In this document: piece by piece, positions 1 to 8,691 of the stretch
How positions within the stretch are numbered: the first letter of the stretch is position 1
How the letters are laid out: every line of letters starts with the position of its first letter
Assembly: GCA_002423285.1 (NCBI GenBank)
Contig: DIVF01000052.1
Location: 81,221 to 145,220 of the forward strand
Source: Micavibrio sp. UBA6139
Lineage (GTDB): Bacteria; Pseudomonadota; Alphaproteobacteria; Micavibrionales; Micavibrionaceae
Reading direction: 5' to 3'
DNA: 64,000 nt
Program-made: the position numbers and the translations under genes
The notes under the pieces: generated by a model
Databases searched by the model: none
The model's input: the letters and a program-made list of their open reading frames with translations, nothing else
Told to the model about the DNA's origin: nothing

Positions 1-41
1 ATAGAGCGGAAAGCCTGAGCGACAAGGCACATTATGAATAA
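1..41 (+). CDS. Possible 3' end of an upstream gene (partial)
   Basis: The third frame is open from the window edge and reads RAESLSDKAHYE before a TAA stop at 39-41. It is only about a dozen codons, so function and even coding status cannot be judged. A weak hairpin (GACC-CTTG with CAAG-GTC) follows at about 52-72 without a clear T run. It may equally be non-coding. Confidence 0.22.
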   Translation, partial: RAESLSDKAHYE

Positions 42-146
42 AAGACCCCCTAGACCCTTGTGCCAAGGTCCGGGCGACTGATACAATTATCCATCCTTCC
101 GGCGCATTCTGCCGGGTCCATTCCAATAGTGATATAGCAGGTAATA

Positions 147-554
147 ATGCGCGGTTTCGGGATTCTGATTTTTATTTTGCTGCTGCCGGCTTTTGCCGCG
201 CTGGGTCATGACATTTATGTGACCTATCAGGAACAGGATTTTACTAAGCCGATGATGTTCAGCGATGTTGGTTATTTGTGGACCAATTACGAACCTGACA
301 CCTATGAATGGACCAAGAAAAATGTTGAACCAGAAACATGGGACAAGGTTATAACGCCGTTTCTGGAACAAACATCGGTGATTGTTGCCGCCATGCCTGC
401 GTTGTTGCTGGCGTCGATTTTATTGATTTTGCGCTTGCTGCATTTGCCACCCTTCGCCGATACGGTGAAGGTGAAAAAGGGCCATAAAAAGGGTGGTTTC
501 AGCTTTGGCAGCGGCGAAAACAAAAAAGGCAAAATGTCATATAAACGCAAGTAA
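147..554 (+). CDS. Small membrane protein, unknown function
   Basis: 135 residues from an ATG preceded by an AGGT-type ribosome site. Residues 1-20 are a hydrophobic signal anchor and residues about 76-97 form a second strong membrane segment. The loop between them (about 25-70) is acidic and aromatic and would lie in the periplasm. The tail after residue 105 is very rich in Lys and Gly and probably cytoplasmic. No family was recognised. Its last 18 bases overlap the convergent hydrolase gene. Two-helix topology with a basic tail could suit an accessory subunit or scaffold, but nothing in the context supports a specific role. Confidence 0.7.
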   Translation: MRGFGILIFILLLPAFAALGHDIYVTYQEQDFTKPMMFSDVGYLWTNYEPDTYEWTKKNVEPETWDKVITPFLEQTSVIVAAMPALLLASILLILRLLHLPPFADTVKVKKGHKKGGFSFGSGENKKGKMSYKRK

Positions 555-1304
555 CGCATTTAATTCCACAACCTGTTTATCCAAAAGTTCAAGATCTTGA
601 ATGCGTGACAAGCTGTGGTCGCCATCATCGACTAGATGAATTTGCAAATCAGCGCCATCCAGACAATCGGCAATTTTTTGCGGGCGGTCGCCGGGAACGG
701 CGTGGTCTTGTAATCCTTGCAACAGGCGCACCGGAATGGGCAGAACATGCCGCCCGTTCAACAGACACACACGGTTGCCCGATTCAATCATATCGCGGGT
801 GATGATATAGGGGTGAGGGCTGTATTCATTGGGCATTTCAGCATAGCCACGCGAGACATAGCTTTCGCGCATCACATCATCAAACCCGTGGTCCAGCATA
901 TCGCGCGTGAAATCAGGCGCCGCTGCCACACCAATAAAACCAGCAACCCGGTCGGGGCGCGCCAAGGCCAGCAACAGGCCAATCCACCCGCCCATCGATG
1001 AGCCGACCAGAATAATCGGCCCGGTGGTCAGACGGTCAACAATCGCCAAGGCATCATCGCGCCAGCTTTCAATCGTGCCCTGTTCAAACCGCCCGGCGGA
1101 TTGACCATGACCACTATAATCGAAACGTAAATAAGCCTGACCGCGTTCACGGCAACGTGCCTCCAGATACTGGGCCTTGGTGCCGGTCATGTCGGAACGA
1201 AACCCGCCTAAAAAGACAACCATCGGCAGCGCAGAATCCCCGGTTGTGCGGATATAGGCCAGCTGGGGTTGGTCATTACGGGTCAGGAATTTCACATCAC
1301 TCAT
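537..1304 (-). CDS. Alpha/beta hydrolase, ABHD10-like
   Basis: 255 residues. The nucleophile elbow GSSMGGW gives the catalytic Ser, SGHG precedes it as in the ABHD10-like group, and GDHSLSR near the C-terminus supplies the catalytic His; an acidic residue near LQGLQDHAVP probably completes the triad. Family members are soluble serine esterases or thioesterases, and the substrate here is unknown. I chose the ATG at 1304 (MSDVKFLTRN); an in-frame TTG at 1379 would add 25 low-complexity residues and overlap the leader of the divergent glycosyltransferase gene. No ribosome site is strong at either start. Confidence 0.85.
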   Translation of the reverse strand: MSDVKFLTRNDQPQLAYIRTTGDSALPMVVFLGGFRSDMTGTKAQYLEARCRERGQAYLRFDYSGHGQSAGRFEQGTIESWRDDALAIVDRLTTGPIILVGSSMGGWIGLLLALARPDRVAGFIGVAAAPDFTRDMLDHGFDDVMRESYVSRGYAEMPNEYSPHPYIITRDMIESGNRVCLLNGRHVLPIPVRLLQGLQDHAVPGDRPQKIADCLDGADLQIHLVDDGDHSLSRIQDLELLDKQVVELNALLAFI

Positions 1305-1401
1305 GTTTTTATAGGCTTTTTCTTTGTTTTTTTGTTCGGGCGTCGGCGCAAGTGTGGTAAACCAGAGAGGTCTTTGCAACAGCGATTTTTAAAGAATCTC
1401 C

Positions 1402-2733
1402 ATGATTACAGATACTCTTATCCAAGGCCATAGCAAGGCCATTCAACGATCATCACGCGCCGCGAATAAAACGCCGGTGATTATGCAGATCATTCCTGAA
1501 CTCGGCCCCGGTGGTGCGGAACAAGGATGCATCGATATCGCCGCTGAATTGATGCAGGTCGGCGCACGCGCCATCATCGTGTCGAATGGCGGACCGCGCG
1601 TGAATGAATTATCGCGCTCCGGCGCCATGCATATTAACCTGCCCGTTCACAGCAAAAATCCGCTGGTGATGTGGAAAAATATTTCAGCCATTCGCCGTTT
1701 GATCCGTGAACATGATGTGGATATCGTCCACGCCCGCAGCCGTGCACCCGCGTGGAGCGCATGGCGTGCCTGCCGTGGATCGTCTGCGCGTTTCATGACC
1801 ACCTGTCATGCCCCCTATAACATTCAAAATAACGCGAAGAAATTCTATAATTCGTCCATTGCAAAAGGCGAGCGCGTCATCGCGATTTCTAACTATGTCG
1901 CGCAATATCTGATGGAAAATTTCGGGTTGGATGGGCGCACCATTCGCACCATTCACCGTGGCATCGCGCTGGAAAAATTCCACCCAACGGCTGTATCCGC
2001 CGAGCGCATGATTAAGTTGACGCAGGAATGGCGTTTGCCGGATGGCGCCAACATCATCATGCTGCCTGGCCGCCTGACACGGTGGAAGGGACATCTGGTT
2101 CTGATCGAAGCGATGCAAAAATTAGCGCGCCAGGATGTCTTTTGCGTTTTGATCGGGTCCGATCAGGGCCGCACCGAATACACAGAAGAACTGGGCGAAG
2201 CCATTCGCAGCCGCGGATTAGAGGGGCGCGTGCGCATTGTTGATCACTGCAACGACATGCCATCGGCCTATATGCTGGCAAATGTTGTGGTTTCGGCCTC
2301 CACCGACCCGGAAGGGTTTGGCCGCATTCCGATTGAAGGCCAAGCGATGGGCAGACCCGTCATCGCCACAGATCACGGCGGGGCGCGTGAAACCATTCGC
2401 CGCGGTGAAACCGGCTGGTTGATCCCACCAAATGATGCCGATGCACTGGCCAAAGCGATTGCTGAGGCACTGGCCCTGACGCCAAACCAGCGCGCGGTTC
2501 TGGCAACACGCGCCATGGCCCATATCGCGGAAAACTTCACCCGTGAAAAAATGGCTTATGAAACACTGAACGTCTATGCGGAATTATTGGAAGCCAAAAA
2601 ATCAGGCCGTGATTTAAGTGTTCGCACCACCGGCACAGGACCGCTGGGCGGATCATCACCAGCAATTCCGTCTGATAAGGCCGCGCCCGAGACGCCAGAT
2701 GAGAAATCAGCTGAAAAATCAGCTGCAGAATAG
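1402..2733 (+). CDS. Glycosyltransferase family 4 (GT-B fold)
   Basis: 443 residues. The N-terminal Rossmann half begins MQIIPELGPGGAEQG, the glycine-rich acceptor-side motif of GT4 enzymes. The C-terminal half carries LPGRLTRWKGH and DPEGFGRIPIEGQAMGRP, the E-x7-E nucleotide-sugar motif. The tail after about residue 410 is low-complexity (Ser, Pro, Glu, Lys) and probably disordered. The enzyme should move a sugar from a nucleotide donor to a lipid or surface glycan on the cytoplasmic face. The GT9 gene follows after 5 bases, so the two are probably one operon for lipopolysaccharide or another surface glycan. The exact sugar cannot be told. Confidence 0.88.
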   Translation: MITDTLIQGHSKAIQRSSRAANKTPVIMQIIPELGPGGAEQGCIDIAAELMQVGARAIIVSNGGPRVNELSRSGAMHINLPVHSKNPLVMWKNISAIRRLIREHDVDIVHARSRAPAWSAWRACRGSSARFMTTCHAPYNIQNNAKKFYNSSIAKGERVIAISNYVAQYLMENFGLDGRTIRTIHRGIALEKFHPTAVSAERMIKLTQEWRLPDGANIIMLPGRLTRWKGHLVLIEAMQKLARQDVFCVLIGSDQGRTEYTEELGEAIRSRGLEGRVRIVDHCNDMPSAYMLANVVVSASTDPEGFGRIPIEGQAMGRPVIATDHGGARETIRRGETGWLIPPNDADALAKAIAEALALTPNQRAVLATRAMAHIAENFTREKMAYETLNVYAELLEAKKSGRDLSVRTTGTGPLGGSSPAIPSDKAAPETPDEKSAEKSAAE

Positions 2734-2738
2734 AAAAA

Positions 2739-3725
2739 ATGCCAAACGCCGCACAGCAAAATATCCTTGTTATCAAGCTGGGTGCGTTTGGCGATTTTAT
2801 TCAAGCCTTAGGGCCGATGGCCGCCATCCGCCGCCACCATCCTGATGCCCACGTCACCCTGCTGACCACAGCACCTTTTGTTACAATTGCCCGTGAATCG
2901 CATTATTTTGATCAGATCTGGCTGGATGAGCGCCCGAAGCTGGCAGCGCCGCATAAAATTCTGGCGCTGTCGAAAAAATTGCGCGGCGGGAATTTTACCC
3001 GCGTTTATGATTTACAAAACAATGACCGCACCACATTTTATTTGCGCCTGTTTTCTCTCAATCCGTTTGTAAAAAATAAAGTTCCCGAATGGGTTGGGGC
3101 CGCACCCGGCGCATCGCATCGCAATACCTCACCAGACCGCATCGCGGGGCACGCTTTTGACGGGCATGTGCAAACCTTGGCACTGGGGGGGGTGACAGAT
3201 GTGCATGTTGATACGCTGGACTGGGTCAGCGCAGATATTGCGTCGTTTAAATTACCGCATCCCTATGTTCTGATTGTTCCGGGCAGTACGCCGGGGCGGC
3301 CTGAAAAGCGATGGCCCGCTGCGCAATATGGCGCATTGGCCCGGCACTTATACGGCTGGGGCTACACCCCTGTGATCACCGGGACACTGGGTGAGACCGC
3401 CTTGGCCGAACAAATTCAAACCCATTGCCCACAGGCCATCAATTTATGCGGGCAGACATCAATGATGGATCTGGTCGGGTTGGCACGCGGCGGCGCCGGG
3501 GCCATTGGCAATGATACGGGACCGATGCATTTGATTGCACCGACAGGATGCCCATGCATTGTCATCTTTTCACGCCACAGCAATCCATTGCGCCATGCAC
3601 CGCGCGGGGAACATGTTCGCTGTATCCAAAAAGATGATCTTAACGATTTGCGTGCGCAGGATGTTTTAGAGCAGATCAGCGGGCATGATTTCCGCCACAA
3701 GGGCCGCTGCGCTGAGGACGCATAA
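2739..3725 (+). CDS. Glycosyltransferase family 9 (heptosyltransferase-like)
   Basis: 328 residues. The start NILVIKLGAFGDFIQALG is the GT9 N-terminal signature (IKLGxxGD). The middle has VLIVPGSTPGRPEKRWP, with the conserved W-P after the nucleotide-binding loop, and the C-terminal half has AIGNDTGPMHL, the G-x-D-T/S-G donor-binding motif. GT9 enzymes transfer ADP-heptose or related sugars to the lipopolysaccharide inner core. Following the GT4 gene by 5 bases, it probably acts in the same envelope glycan pathway. The acceptor is unknown, so WaaC, WaaF or WaaQ is not assigned. Confidence 0.88.
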   Translation: MPNAAQQNILVIKLGAFGDFIQALGPMAAIRRHHPDAHVTLLTTAPFVTIARESHYFDQIWLDERPKLAAPHKILALSKKLRGGNFTRVYDLQNNDRTTFYLRLFSLNPFVKNKVPEWVGAAPGASHRNTSPDRIAGHAFDGHVQTLALGGVTDVHVDTLDWVSADIASFKLPHPYVLIVPGSTPGRPEKRWPAAQYGALARHLYGWGYTPVITGTLGETALAEQIQTHCPQAINLCGQTSMMDLVGLARGGAGAIGNDTGPMHLIAPTGCPCIVIFSRHSNPLRHAPRGEHVRCIQKDDLNDLRAQDVLEQISGHDFRHKGRCAEDA

Positions 3726-3734
3726 ATTTTGCAA

Positions 3735-4076
3735 TTACATAGGGGGAATCGGCGATTTCATCTGCACGGAAAGCGGCAGATCATTCGGCGAATAGATGTC
3801 ATACAAACAAGACAATACCGCCTTGGCCGCACGATCATTCATAGAGTAGTAGATTGTTTGCGCATCGCGGCGCGTATTGACAAGACCATCACGGCGCAAA
3901 CGTGCAAGGTGCTGTGACAAAGCGGACTGACTCAGCCCAACAATGGTTTCCAATTCGCCGACATTCTTCTCACCTTGATATAATGCGCAGATGATTTTCA
4001 AGCGCCTTTCATTCGAAAGGGCCTTCAGAAGATTGACGGCAACATCAATATTGCGTTCAACTTCCTTCACGTCCAT
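3735..4076 (-). CDS. ArsR-family winged-helix repressor
   Basis: 113 residues, the usual ArsR length. LLKALSNERRLKIICAL is the typical first helix pair, and VGLSQSALSQHLARLRRDG is the recognition helix of the winged helix, followed by a wing at TRRDAQTIYYSM. No ELCVCDL-type metal site is present near the recognition helix, so sensing of arsenite or cadmium is not supported; this resembles the metal-independent group that includes BigR and SoxR-like ArsR proteins. It is transcribed alone, convergent with the GT9 gene, and an inverted repeat lies just upstream of its ATG. Confidence 0.88.
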   Translation of the reverse strand: MDVKEVERNIDVAVNLLKALSNERRLKIICALYQGEKNVGELETIVGLSQSALSQHLARLRRDGLVNTRRDAQTIYYSMNDRAAKAVLSCLYDIYSPNDLPLSVQMKSPIPPM

Positions 4077-4114
4077 TATTTCGCCACCACCATCCGCGTT
4101 TAAAAAAAATTACA

Positions 4115-4136
4115 GGTTCAGGCATTTCCCTGAACC
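4115..4136. promoter_or_regulatory. Inverted repeat upstream of the ArsR gene
   Basis: GGTTCAGG and CCTGAACC form perfect 8-base arms around CATTTC, 39 bases upstream of the repressor ATG. Dyads of this size next to an ArsR gene often serve as its own operator, which is inference here. No clear T run follows, so a terminator is less likely. Confidence 0.4.
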
Positions 4137-4320
4137 GACAAATATCAATTTTTAAAAAGAAAAAGGCTCATGCGGGTTTTATTATTATAAACCTATGGGA
4201 AAAGTGCCGCTACTGTTTCGCCGGAGGCCTTTGTTTTTTTATAAGAAAAAAACAATATACGCACTGAAACTGTATGTAGATTACCGATTTTGCCCCCGCA
4301 AGAGAAGAGGGATTCGTAAA

Positions 4321-5097
4321 TTAATTGCGCAAAGTTGATTTTTTAGGAAGTTTTGTCAGAATCAAGTCGCAAAGCCAAGGCGGACACAACCCGATCAGGC
4401 CCGCCAAACCATAGGTCGGCCATGGGTAGGCGATTCGCCCCTCTCCACGGGCCAAACGGCGTACCATAATCGTTGCTGCCTTTTCCGCAGACATCAGAAA
4501 CGGCATGGGGTAGTCATTCCCGGCTGTCATGCGGCTGACTACGAAGCCGGGGCAAATAATGCTAACGCACACGCCACTGCCAATCAGACTGCCGCGCAAG
4601 CCTTCGCCATACATACGTATGGCAGCCTTAGACGCGCTATAGGCCGGTGCGGTCGGCCAGCCGGTAAAGGATACCAGCGACGCCATCAGGGCGATCTGTC
4701 CGCGTTTTCGCGCCTGCATCCGGGGAAGGATCGGCCAGATGGTGTTAAACACACCCGTGACATTCACATCAAAAATGGCCCGGACCTGTTCTTCAACTTC
4801 ACTGTCGGGGCCACCCGTGCCACCAGAAATTCCGGCATTCGCAATCACAAGATCAATGGGATGTGCGTCATCAAATGAGTGCAACCAGATGCGCAGCGCA
4901 TCGCGGTCGGTGACATCGATCAATGTTTTTTCAACCGTAGCCCCAAGGCTCACACAAGCCAACGCCACCGCATCAAGGCGGGCATCATCACGCCCCGTTA
5001 ACCCCAACACCACGCCCGGCGCGGCATAGCGAAGGGCTAAGGCTTCACCCAGACCGCTGGATGCGCCCGTAATGACGATGTTTTTTGGATTAAGCAT
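4321..5097 (-). CDS. Short-chain dehydrogenase/reductase (SDR)
   Basis: 258 residues from the ATG at 5097 (MLNPKNIVITGASSG). The NAD(P) motif is TGASSGLG, NAGISGG is the fold motif and YSASKAA holds the catalytic Tyr and Lys, with SLVSF supplying the upstream Ser. The classical SDR fold is complete. The C-terminal GLIGLCPPWLCDLILTK is hydrophobic and may touch a membrane. Longer upstream reading frame exists but would run inside the kinase gene. Its ATG overlaps the stop region of the kinase-like gene by 8 bases, so the two are translationally linked. Substrate unknown. Confidence 0.87.
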   Translation of the reverse strand: MLNPKNIVITGASSGLGEALALRYAAPGVVLGLTGRDDARLDAVALACVSLGATVEKTLIDVTDRDALRIWLHSFDDAHPIDLVIANAGISGGTGGPDSEVEEQVRAIFDVNVTGVFNTIWPILPRMQARKRGQIALMASLVSFTGWPTAPAYSASKAAIRMYGEGLRGSLIGSGVCVSIICPGFVVSRMTAGNDYPMPFLMSAEKAATIMVRRLARGEGRIAYPWPTYGLAGLIGLCPPWLCDLILTKLPKKSTLRN

Positions 5098-5662
5098 TGC
5101 GGTGTTTTTTATACGCTTCAAAAGCTTCTTCAAAGGCATGGGTAATGTCCTTTGGGGCCTTATGTGATGTATTGATGACCAGATCAAAATTGCTCTCATC
5201 CCCAATATCAACACCGTAGAGGGATTTGTAACGCAAAATCTCGCTCTTCTTCCGACGGGCGACCTCTTCAACGGCCTGTTCCAGCGTGTCAAATTTTTCG
5301 CGTAAATCGGCGGTGTCTTTGAAAATGCGCTCAACGGCGACATCGGGGTCCACGGTCAGGCGGACTTTCAATGTGTCCTGTACGAAATGCCATGCCATGC
5401 GGGAATCAAGCACCAAACTTTCGGCGGTGTCATTAAGGCTGACCAGATAATCATCAACCTTGGCATCAATTTCAGCTTGTTTCTCGGCCAGCTCGTTCAA
5501 CGCCGTGACCGAAATGCCCATATCGGCGGCGGTCTGGCGGAAGATATTCCCAGTGGTGATCAGGCGAAAGCCCGTGCGGTCAGCGACAGCGCGCGCAAAG
5601 GTGCTTTTCCCGCTTCCGGGATCGCCTGTGACTGTGATGCGATAAAATTCTGTGCCTGACAT
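5090..5662 (-). CDS. Cytidylate-kinase-like P-loop kinase
   Basis: 190 residues. The P-loop GDPGSGKST lies at residues 13-21. A lid-like segment follows (RIFKDTADLREKFDTLEQA), then ARRKKSEILRYKSLYGVDI, which is characteristic of the archaeal-type cytidylate kinase group (AAA_18 or Cytidylate_kin2) rather than E. coli Cmk. These enzymes phosphorylate CMP or dCMP, but family members can differ, so I assign no symbol. It precedes and overlaps the SDR gene. A 31-base gap separates it from rsmA upstream, so rsmA, this gene and the SDR gene may be co-transcribed. Confidence 0.78.
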   Translation of the reverse strand: MSGTEFYRITVTGDPGSGKSTFARAVADRTGFRLITTGNIFRQTAADMGISVTALNELAEKQAEIDAKVDDYLVSLNDTAESLVLDSRMAWHFVQDTLKVRLTVDPDVAVERIFKDTADLREKFDTLEQAVEEVARRKKSEILRYKSLYGVDIGDESNFDLVINTSHKAPKDITHAFEEAFEAYKKHRNA

Positions 5663-5693
5663 GGTATTTTCTTATGGGGATCGGGGCGGCGGG

Positions 5694-6578
5694 TCAAGGG
5701 TCAAGGGGCAAGGAAAGACGAATAAAATCATCAATCCCCAATTGTTCCGCCCGAAGCGACCCATCGACATTGGCCTTTTCCAGCAAGCCGGGCATGGATT
5801 TCAGACAGGATTTCAACATCTTACGGCGCTGGCCAAAGGCCGCGGCTGTTAAGCGTTCCACACTGGTAAAGCGGGGTTGCGGCCCTGTTAAGGTTTTAGG
5901 ACGCAGGCGCACAATGCTGGATGTCACCTTGGGCGGCGGGGTAAAGGCGGAGGGCGGTAAATCAAACACCCGGTCGGCATGGCACAACCACTGGCTGATC
6001 ACACCCAGACGGCCAAAGGCCTTTTCCCCCGGCGGTTCGGCAATGCGCTCCGCCACTTCCTTTTGAAACATCAGGACCAGTATGTCATAGCAGCCCGGAT
6101 GATTGCGTAGCTGTTCCAGCCAATTGGTCAAAAGTGGTGTCGCAATATTATAGGGCAGGTTCGCCACCACCACGCGCGGACCCGGAACAAGGGTCAAAAG
6201 ATCAGTGTTCAGCGCATCACCCTGAATAACATTCAATCGCCCGGCAGCAGCATCGACCAACGATTGTAGCGCGGCCACAGCGCGTGGATCAAATTCGATG
6301 GCCGTGACCGACTTCGCGCCTGCCTGCAGCAAGCTGCGCGTCAGGCCGCCGGGGCCGGGGCCGATTTCAATGACGTTTTTATCGGTGAGGTCACCGGCCA
6401 CACGGGCAATTTTATCGGTGATATTTAGATCAAGCAGGAAGTTCTGGCCGAATTTTTTTTCGGCGCGCAAATCATTGCGGGCAATAACATCACGCAAAGG
6501 CGGCAAGGCCTTAATCGCGTCATAACCGGGCAGGGCGGTGATGTCGATTTTCAAATCAGCTTTGTTCAACTCAGACAC
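5694..6578 (-). CDS. rsmA: 16S rRNA dimethyladenosine transferase RsmA (KsgA)
   Basis: 294 residues. LPPLRDVIARNDLRAEKKFGQNFL is the alphaproteobacterial N-terminal form, where FGQNFLLD is the family signature. EIGPGPGGLTRSLL is the SAM-binding motif I and VANLPYNIATPLL is the NLPY catalytic motif. It dimethylates two adjacent adenosines in helix 45 of 16S rRNA, a late ribosome assembly step. Its ATG overlaps the end of the surA-like gene by 8 bases. In many relatives pdxA lies between the two; here it is absent. Confidence 0.96.
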   Translation of the reverse strand: MSELNKADLKIDITALPGYDAIKALPPLRDVIARNDLRAEKKFGQNFLLDLNITDKIARVAGDLTDKNVIEIGPGPGGLTRSLLQAGAKSVTAIEFDPRAVAALQSLVDAAAGRLNVIQGDALNTDLLTLVPGPRVVVANLPYNIATPLLTNWLEQLRNHPGCYDILVLMFQKEVAERIAEPPGEKAFGRLGVISQWLCHADRVFDLPPSAFTPPPKVTSSIVRLRPKTLTGPQPRFTSVERLTAAAFGQRRKMLKSCLKSMPGLLEKANVDGSLRAEQLGIDDFIRLSLPLDP

Positions 6579-7554
6579 GGCGGTCCACGAAGGCTTCTGC
6601 TTTCAAATCCATCAAATGGCGGCGCTGGACGCGGTCGAGACGTTCTGTACCGATCTGGTTCAAAATCTGTTCGCGGTCTGGAATGTTTTCGGCACTGACG
6701 GTACGTTTCCCGCGTAATAGCAAGATGTGATAACCGCTGACACTGCGCACAGGGTCGCTCAGATCGCCTTCTTTCATCCCAGCCACGACTTGATTGAGCG
6801 GATCAGGCAATTCGCCCTCTTGCACCCAACCCAGATCACCACCGCGTGCGGCGGCAGCTTCTTGGGAAAATTGCTGCGCCACTTGCGGGAAGGGGGCGCG
6901 GCGCTCAGTAATCTCACGTGTTAAGCGCTGGGCCAGTGCTTGCACCTCAGCCTCTTCCTGTCCGGTATCAAGGGGCAGGAAAATCTGGGCGACTTGGTAT
7001 TGTTGTTTGCCGATACTGGCTTCAAGGAAGCGTTGACGCTCATCAATATCACTTTCCGACACGTCCACTTGTTTGCGCAATTTACGCTGAACCACGCGAC
7101 CCCACGCCAATTGTGCGCGAACCTGATTTTCAAGGGTGCGCATGCGGATGCCATCATTTTGCAGCATGGCGCGGAAACGCTCCAGCTCCAGATTGTTGTT
7201 TTTCGCAATCGTGGTCAGGCCGCCATTGACCTCTTCGGGTGTGATGGTGATGTTGGCTTGCCGCGCTTCTTGCATCTGCAAGGATTCTTCGATCAACATG
7301 TTCAACACCTGATTTTTCAGGCGTTCTTGAATATCCGGTGTATTGGGCATGCCCGAGGACACGATCATCAATTTCATCCGGTCATAGACATCAGACATGG
7401 TGATGGCGTCACTGTTCACGACAGCGGCGATGCCTTCGGCTTGCTGGCCTTTCGCTGCTTTCTTCGCAGGGGATTTTTCGCCTGCGGCATGGGCCAGCGG
7501 GGCACCCAATGTGATGCTGGCCAACAATACTGCCATCGCAAAATTACGGATCAT
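6571..7554 (-). CDS. surA: SurA-like periplasmic parvulin peptidyl-prolyl isomerase
   Basis: 327 residues with a signal peptide ending near AHAAG (about residue 24). The SurA N-terminal chaperone domain follows (VVNSDAITMSDVYDRM... LIEESLQMQEA), then one parvulin domain at about residues 185-290 including ARGGDLGWVQEGELP and VRSVSGYHILLL. E. coli SurA has two parvulin domains; a single one is normal in Alphaproteobacteria. It should help fold outer membrane beta-barrels such as the porin in this window. It is co-transcribed with rsmA through an 8-base overlap. Confidence 0.92.
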   Translation of the reverse strand: MIRNFAMAVLLASITLGAPLAHAAGEKSPAKKAAKGQQAEGIAAVVNSDAITMSDVYDRMKLMIVSSGMPNTPDIQERLKNQVLNMLIEESLQMQEARQANITITPEEVNGGLTTIAKNNNLELERFRAMLQNDGIRMRTLENQVRAQLAWGRVVQRKLRKQVDVSESDIDERQRFLEASIGKQQYQVAQIFLPLDTGQEEAEVQALAQRLTREITERRAPFPQVAQQFSQEAAAARGGDLGWVQEGELPDPLNQVVAGMKEGDLSDPVRSVSGYHILLLRGKRTVSAENIPDREQILNQIGTERLDRVQRRHLMDLKAEAFVDRRV

Positions 7555-7619
7555 ATTCTTTATCTTCCTTGTTTATTGCAGTCTTACTTATGCATCTTCC
7601 GTGGCAAAAGCGGCGAAAA

Positions 7620-8600
7620 TCAGGCCGTTTTGCTGTTCCCAAACCGCCCACCGGACCGGAAGCGCTCCATATAGCCCGGAACAATCTGACCCATGGCGGT
7701 GGCTTCAATCCCCAGTGCCGCAAGGCCGGTCGCGTTTTCACTGACAACGGAGTCTGTTTTCAAGCTGGTCACTTGATCCGGCGTCAAAAGCGGACGCGGT
7801 GGGATCAATTGCAAAAATGCGGCATTCAATGTTGCAAGCGGAAAAGGCAACGGCAGCAAGCAGCGTGACTGCCCGGTCCAGCCGAAAATGCGCGTGTAAA
7901 CATCGCGCATGGTAATCACTTCCGGACCGCCCAGTTCATAAACACAGCCCAGCGGCGTATCCAGCCCACGCGGCGATAATGTCAAAACAGCCATGACCGC
8001 CTTGGCCACATCACCAACATAAACAGGCTGCAATTTTGTTTTGCCGCCGATCAATGGCAAAACAGGCAAGAACCGTGCAAGGCCCGCAAACATGTTAAAA
8101 AAGCCATCTTCCGGCCCAAAGATAACACCGGGGCGCAAAATGGTCGCCGCCGGGAAGGCCGTCAGGACAGCGCGTTCGCCTTCCAGTTTCGTCTTGGCAT
8201 AGCGGCTTTTTGCACGGTCAACGCCAAGAGCGGAAATATGAACCAGACGCGCAGCACCCAAACGCGCCGCAGCAGAGGCAATCGATTGCGCCAGTTCAAC
8301 ATGGATGCGGCGGAAGGTGTTGCGGCGGCGTTCAAACAAAATACCCACGCAGTTGATGATCACATCGGACCCTTCAACGGCGCGATCAATGCTGTCTTGA
8401 TCTTGATAAAGGCAATGCACAGGAACGATCTGGCCCACTGTGCCGTAGGTGCGCAGGAAGTAAGCGGATTCAGGAATGCGTGTTGCGATTTTGACAATGT
8501 ACCCGGCACGGGCCAGATCGCGGACGATATAGCGTCCCAAAAACCCGGTTCCACCGAAAATGGTTGCGATCTTTTGCGGGGCCATCATTGCTGTTGTCAT
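7620..8600 (-). CDS. Complex I NDUFA9-like NAD(P)-binding protein
   Basis: 326 residues. IFGGTGFLGRYIVRDLARAG is the Rossmann dinucleotide motif, and SALGVDRAKSRYAKTKLEGE is the extended-SDR/NDUFA9 active-site region with the Y-x3-K arrangement. Alphaproteobacterial members are single genes related to the mitochondrial complex I accessory subunit and may bind NADPH; no nuo genes lie nearby. I prefer the ATG at 8600. A TTG at 8612 would add MSEQ and is also possible. It sits between uvrD and surA on the same strand with 65-95 base gaps. Confidence 0.88.
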   Translation of the reverse strand: MTTAMMAPQKIATIFGGTGFLGRYIVRDLARAGYIVKIATRIPESAYFLRTYGTVGQIVPVHCLYQDQDSIDRAVEGSDVIINCVGILFERRRNTFRRIHVELAQSIASAAARLGAARLVHISALGVDRAKSRYAKTKLEGERAVLTAFPAATILRPGVIFGPEDGFFNMFAGLARFLPVLPLIGGKTKLQPVYVGDVAKAVMAVLTLSPRGLDTPLGCVYELGGPEVITMRDVYTRIFGWTGQSRCLLPLPFPLATLNAAFLQLIPPRPLLTPDQVTSLKTDSVVSENATGLAALGIEATAMGQIVPGYMERFRSGGRFGNSKTA

Positions 8601-8691
8601 CTGTTCACTCAAAACCTGTTTTAATTAGCGAATATGGTATCTTATGGCGGGATAGGCCTTGCGTCTATCCCCCGTCTGAATGACCCCCAAC

